Assembly (NCBI GenBank): GCA_033782935.1
Contig: JAWQEG010002443.1
Location: 62,001 to 126,000 of the forward strand
Reading direction: 5' to 3'
DNA from: Petrolisthes cinctipes
Lineage: Eukaryota > Arthropoda > Malacostraca > Decapoda > Porcellanidae
DNA: 64,000 nucleotides
Part shown: piece by piece, positions 33,720 to 43,699 of the stretch
How the letters are laid out: each line of letters starts with the position of its first letter
Numbering within the stretch: the stretch's first letter is position 1
Made by a program: the position numbers and the translations under genes
The notes under the pieces: model-generated
Seen by the model: only the letters and a program-made list of their open reading frames with translations
The model's database searches: none
What the model was told of the DNA's origin: nothing

Positions 33720-35900
33720 CAAGCACGGAATTGGGAAGCTAAAAAAAAGTGAATACAGTATCTGTGGTACTTGAAATGTTAAACACACATGCATAATAAT
33801 CTAAATTTGGAATGCAGTACAATAATTACATCTCCCTATATAAAGGTAGCAACATTATAGAATTAGTCAGACCTAACCTATCCAAATCTGGACCGGGTCA
33901 AACCACCCCAAAACTATCAAAACTTAGATAAAGAACTTATACCCTTAACGCCATTCGCTAAAGTTCTCGTCAAATTTTGATTCCTATATGCCTCTTATGT
34001 AATAACCTAGGCGAGCATAAGTTTTGATAGGTGAGCATATGAAAAAGCATTATAAACCTACAATTTTGTTGTTGAAGTTCCTCAAGCTGTCTGGCCGAGC
34101 AATAATATCACTTTTGTGTGCCTTCAGGAATGAACGTATAATGTACTTTAAACTTGCTATTAAATTGCAATTAGTTTGATGGAAGCCTTCTTTGTGATGA
34201 ACTGGCTTTATTTTACAGCTTGTTGTGCTTAAGATTCATATATGTTTTATTTTACAGCTTGTTGTGCTTAAAATTCATATATGTTCACTGTCTTCATGTC
34301 CTTGTGATTCGCCATTTGCATTATTTACATTTCCCAAGAACAGGCAAGCTGCCCCAATCACTGCTCTGGACCTTGCTTGCTTGGATACGAAGACGGTCTT
34401 AGTTTCAGCGGCTGTACGCATGGATCATCTTCGTATCCCTTTGGACGACAAAAACAGTACTACGCACCAAATCTTGGTTTCATCCAAGCAATCTCCATAT
34501 CCAATGGAAAACAAAAAGATGCCTCAGATTAGCAATTCCCAATACATGATTTAACTTACCTCTGATAGGCAGGCACATGTGATTCATTTGCTGTGATATT
34601 TATTAAATAGTACAACACTTGTGATACTATATATTAAACAGTATTTTCAAAACTTTTCTGTACTTTCCTTAACCATGTATTCTGTATTTAAGAAATTTCA
34701 CCTATCACAATGAATACTTTATTAGGTAATAGAAGTTAAGAAAATTCAAACCAAGGCAAAATAAAATTTTGTATTTTATCTAACCAAGGCACAACAATAA
34801 TGTATATAGTATGCTCATATTTTAATTCTGTAAGTTGAAGACATGGACCAAAATGCATTTTATGCAGCAGAACAATAGGTTTGTGATGAAACATGTACAT
34901 TTCAACCTAGGAGAATGGAATTATAAATGGGAGTTTGACACACAAACATCTATTGATGGAGGTGAAAGGCTGTTTGGGAATTTATGATATATATTCCAAA
35001 TAATAAGGAATAGAGTCACATTGTATTCCACCTAAGCAAAATGCACATACTGTACCAGTGGCCTTTTCGGTATGTCTTTATCAGAGCTATGTTTTCTCAA
35101 ATTTTTTGTCTCACAAAATTTTTATTTGTTCTATTACTTATATATATATATATATATATATACAGAAAGAGAGGTGAGGGGAGAATAGTCATGTTCAGGG
35201 AAAATTTAGTGTTGAGAAATTAATAAATGATGAAAAATAGGGGAGCCTAACCTAACCTACAGTATAGTTGTTTTTATGAATACTAATTTTCACAGCTAAT
35301 ATGGCCTCAAAATTCTGTACTCAAGCAAAATAATACTATCAAATGCAATAAATAAACATCTAGAAATATATATTTACATGACTCAAATTACATTAACTTT
35401 AAAAAGCACATATATATAATTGCAAAATTGGTATTATTACAGAATGGTCCAAAATAGTGGGTAATGATACTAAAATATACAATATAGTGAATGAAGTACT
35501 TCTAAACTAATACCGTGAAAAGTGTGTTAGAATGGTCCAAAATAGTGGGTAATGATACTAAAATATACAATAAAGTGAACACAGTACTAATGTAAATTTA
35601 CCTCAAAATTTTCACTAGACACTAGTATTTTCACATGACATAGCATATTAGGTTAGATATAGTGAACGCAATGCAAAGAAATACAATGTTACAAATAATA
35701 TGTACAGTATGAGTTTAGTACTCTCACATATGAGTGATTTTATTCCAGTGTATTTTCGGTACTGTATTTTCTACTGGAGTTATAATCAATTTTTAATGTC
35801 TTTGATAGAATTGGATATAGAAGTAAATTTGTTTGTTTACATTATTTTTACTTCAATATTCTTTGTAAAGTTGGCAAGATTGGTGGGACACGGGATGTTT
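33720..35900. other. transposon interior without recognisable genes
   Basis: This AT-rich interior holds a GCTGTCTGGCCGAGCA fragment (34,087-34,103), a GGATACGAAGA copy (34,360-34,530), a short (TA)n at 35,138-35,162 and two inverted copies of the R1 GGTCCAAAATAGTGGGTAAT block (35,450-35,590). I found no transposase. Repeats appear to have filled the place where it would be. Confidence 0.55.
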
Positions 35901-36051
35901 TGTTGTCATTCTCGCTGGCTGCTGGCGCTAGCTGCTAGCCAAAGTCGCTAGCAAGTTATTACCTGTGTGACGGATAGCAAGTTTTTGCTAGCAAAGCTAG
36001 TAGCAAAAGCAAGTAGCATGCTAGCCAGAATTGCCCAGTGTGCCGTCACCT

Positions 36052-36182
36052 TCAGGCTAATTTTAAAATGCCCCATTTGAATCTTGGAAATGCTGTAAAA
36101 GAAAATAGTCTTAGAATGGTCTAAATAAGTGGGTAATAAAGGTAAAAAAAAGTACTCAATAACGGTAATTCTTTCATATTTA
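36052..36182. repeat. foldback repeat R1, right part
   Basis: The sequence TCAGGCTAATTTTAAAATGCC onward, then GTCTTAGAATGGTCTAAATA and AGTGGGTAATAAAGG, matches the sequence that follows the same arm in the uninterrupted R1 copy at 37,365-37,440. Confidence 0.75.
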
Positions 36183-36369
36183 ATAATAATAACTGTAGGC
36201 TACACATACACACATACATACATATAGTGTGCGTTACTTATGTATACAAATTTTCCAGGCTGTGTGTACATGGCAGAGACAACAAGAGTGTAAACAACAA
36301 CACCAAGATGGTATTTATAATTTGTATTATTGTTATGGTAGTATTATTATTAATATTATTATTGGATAA

Positions 36370-37140
36370 AGTTTCGGTAAATATTGAGATTAGCTGCGTC
36401 CTCGATTTTCACACTTTCTTTTCCCTTTTTATTTTGAAGACTGTTATATTTTGATGAAATACGTAAAAAACATGAATAACATTTGTATACATTTACCTTT
36501 GTACTGTATGTAATTACTTTGAAATGGGAGTGCGGCTTTCCTAGTGGGTTCCTGACTTCCTGCCTCTGCATACAGTGTTAGCAGATTCAGGAATACTTCC
36601 ATGTTTTAGGCAAATTTTGTCCAAACTTGGGAAATCGTATGAAGAATGTTAAATAAGTAGCCCAGGAAAGCGGGAAATTCAATAATTTAAAATTGAAATA
36701 AATACTTTTTTGATCACCAGACGAAATAACCTGACCTACCTAACCAAACTAGACTGTTGCTACCCTTGGGACCTAACTTAATGTCCTTTGGGACCTAACT
36801 TAATGACCTTCGGGACCTTTAAAAATAAAATAGATCCTATGGATAGGAGCTAATAGTATCCCGATTGAGTGGGTCAGGCGTATTGTACACAACTGCCTGC
36901 TGGACCTTTCATAATTATGCCAAGGGGATCTGGTAACACTGTCTGACCGACCTCAGTTCGTCCCTCCGCTACAGAAATGTTGTATCTTAAAATTGAAATA
37001 TCTAACAAAGAATACCTTTCACATGATAATTCCACCGAGTATTGATAAAGGTAATCGAACCCTACCTAACCCAACCTAACCTAACCTGTAGTTTGCCAGA
37101 GCAGATAATCGTACTATTAGCCAAAATTAGTAAACATCTT
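36370..37140 (-). mobile_element. element R2, compact copy
   Basis: Read on the minus strand it starts GGCTAATAGTACGATTATCT, includes CGGAGGGACGAACTGAGGTC and CTGACCCACTCAATCGGG, and ends near GCGTCCTCGATTTTCACAC and CGCAGCTAATCTCAATATTT. The same order appears at 47,792-49,707, where a solo LTR interrupts it. The ends (GGCTAATANT / GTAAATATTG) are short inverted repeats. No coding content; no clear target duplication at this copy. Confidence 0.75.
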
Positions 37141-37194
37141 TCTTTTTTGTGGCTCTTATTAACAATTACGGTATTCATCTAAACTACTGCCATT

Positions 37195-37905
37195 ATGTAG
37201 CAGTGTTGCCAGATCTCGTTAGGTCCTAGTATTTTGCCCCGGTCAGGCCCTGGTACTGTACCATGGTTAGTTCCCAGTAGTTTGCCCTGGTTAGGTCCAG
37301 GTAGTTTGCACACGTTAGTTCCCGGTAGTCTGCTGCGGTCTAGGTTAAGTTAGGTAAGGTCTAATTTCAAAATTGCCGAAGAAATTGCCATAGAAGAAAA
37401 GTGTCTTAGAATGTTATAAATTAGTGGGTAAAGAAGATAAAAACATTGTAATATAAAATGGCAGTAGAATAGATAATTATCATAATTACCTTAGAATGTT
37501 ATAAATTAGTGGATAAAGAAGGTAAAAACATTGTAATATAAAATGACAATAGAATAGATAATTACCATTATTACTCCTTTTTATGGTAAAAGTACAGAAA
37601 TACTCCGTTCACTATATTGTATATTTTAGTATCATCGCCCACTATTTTGGACCATTCTAAGACACTTTTCATCTATGATGTTTCTCTCGGAGATGCCCCG
37701 TTTTCACCCCCAATACAAACATGGGGGATCCGTAGGAATGCGCATTGACACTTTCCCACAAATCCCAGTTCTCCAAGATTCACATGGTTAATTTGGAAAT
37801 TAGTCTGACCTAACCCAACCTAGACCACAGCAGGCTACTGGGACCAAACCTGGGCAAACTACCGGGATATAATTGGTGTAAACTATCAAAAAGTGACCGG
37901 GGCAA
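37195..37905. repeat. foldback repeat R1, second locus
   Basis: The arm with AGCAGTGTTGCCAGATCTC and CGGTAGTCTGCTGCGGTCTAGG (37,195-37,370) leads directly, without a transposon, into AATTTCAAAATTGCC and two GTCTTAGAATGTTATAAATTAG-type blocks (37,405 and 37,490). An inverted block (CACTATATTGTATATTTTAG, 37,610) and arm (GACCACAGCAGGCTACTGGG, 37,820) follow. It is the empty-site reference for the insertion at 32,369-36,051. Confidence 0.78.
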
Positions 37906-38040
37906 ATTGAAACACTGAAAATAATCTAATTATAGTGAAAACATTAAGAACATAAATAAAAGAAAGCCTGTCTCCCGACCCAAAACCCACGTTATCCAAC
38001 AACCCCCCCATGATTGCATAGGTCTTTAAGAACATGGATT

Positions 38041-38200
38041 ATTACTATAAACAATGGAAATAATGGTAGGAATTGAAGTTGTTGAAAAGTTTTGCTACCT
38101 TGGAGATACCATTGGAGCACAAGGAGGAGCTGGTGCTGGTGTGATGGCAAGAGTTAAAAGAGGATGGAGTAAGTTTTCACTCCCAATACTATATATTCTG
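38041..38200 (+). pseudogene. short LINE RT thumb fragment
   Basis: A frame from 38,055 reads EIMVGIEVVEKFCYLGDTIG then AQGGAGAGVMARVKRGWSKF, the region after the RT palm in RTE-like LINEs (FCYLGD is typical). About 45 codons remain; both sides are unrelated. Confidence 0.6.
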
Positions 38201-38642
38201 AATCAGCACCACCGGCAAAAGTTTTTATGACATAACATGACAACTTGAGTAAAAATTACATTAAATGTCAAATATTCTATTTATCGGTTAAAACCATGTA
38301 GAACAGCTCAAATGGAAAATTCTTTTTGAGCTGCTAAAATCGCGTGCCAAATGTACCGCTCAAACAGAAGCTCCAACGGATTTTTATCTGTTTTTGAGCC
38401 ACTAAAAACACGCGCCAAATGTACAGTTGCGGACATATGAAACAGACACACCTGAAACGGGGGGGGGGGGCATCATTGAGCATAGGGTTTGATGAGATGT
38501 GTTTGTTGTGTGTGTGTGAGTTTGTGTGCATGTATGTAGCATAGAGTATAGAATGAGACTGTGTGTGTGTGTGTGTAAAGGCAATGCGTCCTGTATATTC
38601 AATGCTCGATATGTTAGGTGTATCTGTTTCATGTGTCCTCGA

Positions 38643-38842
38643 CTGTACAGCCATGACTGATAGTGCTGGACCAGGGTCCAAGGAGTGTTGGAGAGCAACT
38701 AGACAGAGTTCGAACAAGTGAATTTTCCAAACCATTCTTAACATTAAGAGAGGTTTAGAAGACTCACTTTTTCAAACTCTGTTTAGTTGCTCTCCAACAT
38801 TCCTTGGACCCTGGTCCAGCACTATCAGCCATGGCTGTACAG
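38643..38842. repeat. inverted repeat with ~72-bp arms
   Basis: CTGTACAGCCATGACTGATA and the following sequence through GGACCAGGGTCCAAGGAG and GTTGGAGAGCAACTAGACAG is repeated in reverse at 38,771-38,842 with few mismatches; the loop is about 56 bases. It may be the 3' subterminal part of a Helitron-like or foldback element. Confidence 0.85.
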
Positions 38843-39069
38843 CTCAAACGGAAATTTTCCGTTAGAGTTGAAGAAGGTAAAAATACTATTTCGAAATTCA
38901 GTCAATCTCTGGCCTTCAAGCTGAAAAGACGTACGTACTATATCGTCTTTATGTATGTATGGCAACTGGCAAGCGGCCTGAGATCGTGGCATATTTTTAA
39001 CTAACGCAACAAGACTGAAATGCTTTCACATATTATAAAGTTAATATTGACTATTTCTTAACTCCAGAG

Positions 39070-39106
39070 TGCATCTTTCTCGAGCAACGCCGGGTACCTC
39101 AGCTAG
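39070..39106 (+). mobile_element. possible Helitron 3' terminus
   Basis: CGAGCAACGCCGGGTACCTC followed by AGCTAG and a T matches the usual Helitron end: a GC-rich palindromic stretch shortly before CTAG, inserted before T. The 5' end (TC after A) was not located, so the element may run from anywhere after 38,200. Confidence 0.45.
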
Positions 39107-39210
39107 TTATATATATAGATATTTCATATTTCTTATAAATATCGTTTTATGATAACATTATAACAAGAAGAGCTCATTTGACAACCACCAAGATTGACCA
39201 TAACAAAGCA

Positions 39211-40420
39211 GAGGCATGTTCACGCGACATTTTCAATTCAATATGATATTGAAAGATATTGACTATTGGGTGAGTGATATGTGAATGGGCAATATTGCCT
39301 TCGACCGCAGCGCCATCTATGTAAACATTGTAGCCACATGGAGCGTCTCTATCATCATGGCTACCGGACAGGATCATTACGGAGAGGAGGTATTATTTCC
39401 TCAATTGGCTGACCAGACACGGATGTTATTCGGCTCCATTGTTGTAACTGGTAATTAATGAATCCTGAAGCTTAATCTATTCAAGAAAAACATGCCTAAG
39501 GCCATTGTCACTCTATGCGGCTCAGCCGCAGAATGGCGATGACACATACAAAAAATGAGAGGTGTCATCGCATCGTGCCGCATATCATGGCAAAACACAC
39601 ACAGTTTTATGTACGTGGTCACATTGTCCGACCACACCACACCGGCGCCTCTCTGGTACCACACCTTTAAAATTACTAATTTCCATATTTGATGTGGATT
39701 TATTTATTCAAAGCATCCAAGACAAGCCAAGAAAATCTCTTGTATCTTTTTTTCCTTACTTTTATATATTGTAATTTGTCATGTGCTTATATTAATACAA
39801 ATTGTGGTTAATACTACTGTGTGGCACGCAGTACAGGATTTGAGGCTCCGACAGCACAACTCAGGAGTGTCTGATAAACAGAAATGTTGTCATTAGGGGT
39901 CATTTCTGACTTGGAAACTTGGTGCATCTCTTATTGACAATTGTAATTGCACACTCTGTCATCCAAAACAGGGCTTGTCTGTAAAATACATGCTAAAATA
40001 ACCATTAAAACATGGATAATAATATGTCTGGGAAGCCCCCATGGTTCTACTGCTCAACTTATTTGCCGCTCAGAGTTAAACAAACAATAACATCCGTGAC
40101 TGGCCGAGAGCTGCTCCATCTCACATGGAGAGGTTGAACCAGGCTCTGTATGGCATTATAATAATGCAAATATTCCTTCTTAAGAGTACAACACTGCAAA
40201 AACATGGCCGACAGACACTGGTAATGTTTATATATCAGTATTCAATATCAAGCAAAATACCTCCCAAGTTATTTTGAAAAATCTTGGGTGATATTGCTCA
40301 AGTTCAATATCATATTGAATTCGGTGCTCGTGTGAACGGCTAATAAAGTCAAGTTTAATATTTCATTATTTGATATTGGGCAAGATATCTTGATCTTGCC
40401 CTCGCGTGAACATGCTTCAG
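39211..40420. mobile_element. 1.2-kb TIR element with nested insertions
   Basis: The left end GAGGCATGTTCACGCGACAT and right end GAAGCATGTTCACGCGAG (read in reverse from 40,418) are inverted. A further inverted pair inside, TTCAATATGATATTGAA near 39,236 and 40,295-40,315, suggests layered foldbacks. CAG on both outer sides could be a 3-bp target duplication. No coding content beyond short ORFs. Confidence 0.55.
39498..39862. mobile_element. diverged copy of the TAA-flanked MITE
   Basis: TAAGGCCATTGTCACTCTAT followed by CGGCTC and the internal phrases GCCGCATATCATG, CCAAGACAAGCCAAGAAAA and CTTATATTAATACAAATTGTG match the intact MITE at 63,128-63,489. The right TIR is eroded (TTGAGGCTCCGAC). 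Confidence 0.7.
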
Positions 40421-40519
40421 ATTCAACGTCACCAATCACCATCACTTGTACTTTGTATTTCAAGACTCAAAGAGGTAGGAGGATAGTTTGGAGGCATAAT
40501 TAACGGAAAAATACACTTT

Positions 40520-40590
40520 GGATACATTGGAGTGCCTTGATTCCTCTAAAGTATTATGCCAGGAAATAGGACCTGGTGAACAAAATTAGG
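40520..40590. mobile_element. half copy of the GGTAAAT MITE
   Basis: GGATACATTGGAGTGCCTTG, ATTCCTCT, ATGCCAGGAAATAGGACC and GGTGAACAAA match one arm and the loop start of the MITE family. Confidence 0.6.
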
Positions 40591-41149
40591 TAAATATTTA
40601 AAGAATTCCCGGGGTCACTGACGGAAGAGTTGCACGTGATCACCAGCGGTTTTAATATGAAAGTTGGGGAACTGAGTGTTGGCCAGGATAGATGTATTTT
40701 CTAAAATCTTCCCCGCGATAATTACTGATACATCGTACGTCTGCACTTTAAGATGTTATTATTCAGTAATTATATTAACTTCATTGATAAAGAATTGGTG
40801 TTCAACATACAGTAAAACAGCAATTACAAGCATAAAATAGTACAGGAGTTGTCAGAACTCATAACATTTATATTAGTTCCTACTTGCACCTTTGACTTAA
40901 AAAAAAAAAAAAAACACTATGTTTCTGAAAGAACAATGCTTTATGTCCAAAATAAATAGAGCAATCAGAAAAGTTTTCACCTCTAATTATACATTTTTAT
41001 GGGGCCGAAATCATGCGGGTACGAGATCTCCAACCGAGACCTATGTGTGACGATATGTCCAGTTTAACGGCACAGGCTCATAGTGGCCACTCAAAGCATA
41101 ACAATCAAAGTACAGAGCAGCAGCACATCAGTGAAAAGTCAGCGATAGG
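40591..41149. other. upstream region of the THAP transposase gene
   Basis: No gene seen. A 16-base A-run is at 40,900-40,915. If the neighbouring two genes form a transposon, its left TIR should lie here; I could not match any segment to the inverse of 46,400-46,600 by eye. Confidence 0.4.
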
Positions 41150-43312
41150 ATGCCTAAGTATACGTGTGCCGTCGCAGACTGTACTTCCTACTCTCAAAGA
41201 AAGGATGAAGTCGTTCAAGGATGGTGTGTTTTTCCCAGGAAAAAGAACCCAGCTCGTAGAAGACTTTGGGAGACGAGATGTAAAAGGGGTCCCTACTGGA
41301 AAGCAACCAAATACCATGCAATTTGTAAACTGGTGCCAGGGACCATCACCAAGCCATCCAGATCCAGAGCTATTCCCATATAATCAGTGGGGGGCGAATA
41401 AATACTCTAGATCGTGTATTTACAACAGAAAGTCAAAGTGTAATGCTCGTCATCTGGTGCTACAGATTCTTGCTCCCCACCCCCTTCAGATCAAGATGTA
41501 TCACCTTCCTCCTCCACTACCAAAATAGACCACTATAGCTCCTTAGACCAGGAAGTGCAAGACTACATTGAAGTGGAAGTTGAAAGCAGGACTCACGAGT
41601 GATCATTACTCACAGGTATATCATAAAAATGTGTTGTATGCAATATACATTTTCAATTATTTGTATTTTTGAGATTAATTTATATGATAGCTCCAAGTGT
41701 TATTTTCCAGCCATTTCACTTCATACACATATTAAAGTGTTATGGTAACTTTGTCAGACCTAAGTTAATAACCTAACCTAATAATAACCTAAACTAATCC
41801 AATCAGTTAAATCAAAGTCATGCTAGGAAGGCCAGTGTGCAACTGTTTTGCCCTTCTATCTTCTTGCATACTTTATTCCAGATGAAGATGAACCTGTGGT
41901 GTTCCCCAAGCCATATGAAGACCATTCCTATGGCATACCAGACACTGCTCCTACTGTACCAGCAGAACCAGTGGATGCTGCAGTACAAGTTGATGGGGTT
42001 AGTTACATGAAATCTAACACATAAATCTGTACATATTGAAATCATATCCCATGAGTATGTTGCTTGCAGATTATTTTGCATTTCAGGTGAACATGCCCAC
42101 CATTTAATTCTATTTCTTAGATTCCCTAGCACCTCAATTTAATGGAATTGAACAAAACCTATTAAGGCATAACATAAAGGGATATATTAAAAAAGTAAAT
42201 TAGCTATGTATTTTTTCATTTATATATTATAAATGATAAATCAGTCTTTCATTGAGTTACAAAATCTAAAGTGCAGCTTACTAGTAACTTTGAGCTTCAA
42301 TTGATTTAGCATTCACAGACTATTAATATTTTACAGGAGGCCAATGGAGATACACCGATGAATCGGCGAATCATGATGAGAAACATGATTCTCACTGATG
42401 ACACCTCTGTGAGATTTTACACTGGATTGCCAACCAAGGGTGTTTTACAAACTATATATGAGGTAATTAAAAAAAGAGTTGACAAGATATGCTACTGGAG
42501 AGGTAATAAATCTACAAATGACACAACTTTGAAGAAAGGCTCAGGTGGTAAAGCTAAAATTATAGACCATTTTGATGAATACCTTATAACTTTAGTCTAC
42601 TTAAAAAGAGGAATAACTATGAAATTTTTAGATCTCTTTGGAATATCACGGACATCAGTTACATGTATAATTAATACTTGGATAAATGTTATGTACCAAA
42701 TACTGAAACACTGGTTAATGTGGCCTTCAGCCGAACAAGTGAAAGAAAAGTTGCCCAACAGCTATCCTGCCAAATACACTGATACTCGTGTCATCCTAGA
42801 CTGTACAGAAATCTCATATGAAACAAAAAAATTGTTCAGCCCAATCCAGTACATATTCACAATACAAACACCATAATTCTGTGAAAGTGATGATAGGCAT
42901 AACTCCAAGAGGGTTGATAACATTTGTCTCCAATCCATATGGAGGAAATACGTCAGATAGACATATAGCAGAAATGGAAATACTACATAAACTTGAGCCA
43001 GGAGATGCTGTCATGGTAGACAGGGGATTTAATATCAGAGACCTTTTGTTACAGCGTGGCGTAAAGTTACATATGCCACCTTTCACCAGGAAGAAAACAG
43101 GAGGAGAGGGAAAGACTTTAAATCAAAAGGAGATAATTTTAACTCGGGGAAATTGCATCACTGCGGATACATGTAGAACGTGCCATAGAAAGGGTGAAGA
43201 ACTTTAGGATACTCTCAAGTACAATTAACTTTAATCTATGGCCTATCTTGTATCAAATCCTAGTGATAGTTGCTGTGTTCTGCAATTTGGATCCCCCACT
43301 CTTAAATGATTA
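41150..43312 (+). pseudogene. THAP/HTH/DDE_4 transposase, ISL2EU-type, broken
   Basis: The first exon encodes a THAP-type C2CH finger: MPKYTCAVADC at the start, RRRLWETRCKRG and YHAICKL, with the final His replaced (CKLVP). A possible acidic segment follows near 41,500-41,600. An exon at about 41,881-41,998 lies between TTTATTCCAG and GGG|GTTAGT. The last exon, after TATTTTACAG at 42,337, has GISRTSVTCIINTWINVMY (helix-turn-helix), VILDCTEI (first Asp), VSNPYGGNTSDRHI, AVMVDRGFNIRDLLL (second Asp), and HVERAIERVKNFRIL (Glu), ending with CNLDPPLLND at 43,308. Shifts in the A-run near 42,828 and near 43,155 break the frame. THAP plus DDE_4 is the ISL2EU pattern. It would bind and cut its own TIRs. 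Confidence 0.8.
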
Positions 43313-43699
43313 ATGCATAAAGGATTTTGAAACCCTTTCGCTCCTGACTCAAAGTCCCATTTATGGTGTGAAGATTACTAAATGCTTCAGTTTCACACGT
43401 CATAAGTTCAGGTTGACAGATCATCAATACTTTAGTCCGTGGGTGTACAAGTACATGCCTGTTAGTCTGTAACGTGGATGAACATAAGTTGACAGATGTG
43501 AAGTGCAGTATTGTATAAATAAAACACTTGTTAAGTCATTAAGTTTTTATTATCTATTTATTATCTTTGGTTACATACTCCTGGAAACTTAGCTGTTTGT
43601 ATATTACATTTTTATAATCTATATATTTATATCTTTGGATACAGATGAAAGACGTATTTAATTATATAGATGAAAGTTAAACAAGAGAAGCAAGAAGAT
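43313..43699. other. intergenic gap between the two convergent genes
   Basis: 387 bases with AATAAA-type signals, including GTATAAATAAAACAC at 43,514-43,528 (plus direction). Suitable for overlapping 3' ends of the two convergent transcripts. Confidence 0.5.

Larger units (their letters stand above)
32369..36051. mobile_element. 3.68-kb DNA transposon, PIF/Harbinger-like
   Basis: TIRs: AGGTGGCGGCACACTGGGCA at the left and the inverted AGGTGACGGCACACTGGGCA at the right, with good pairing for about 55 bases (GGCTAGCATGCTACTTGC). Target duplication is TCA on both sides (32,366-32,368; 36,052-36,054). Boundaries are supported independently because the flanks join into one R1 repeat that is uninterrupted at about 37,350-37,400. 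It carries a decayed MADF gene, which together with the 3-bp duplication suggests PIF/Harbinger. No transposase core is visible, so the copy is non-autonomous. Confidence 0.85.

Noticed and set aside
41013..41528. 171-codon ORF overlapping the THAP exon
   Set aside because: The THAP motifs (CAVADC, RRRLWETRCKRG, YHAICK) are in the frame that starts at 41,150; the longer ORF is the shadow frame.
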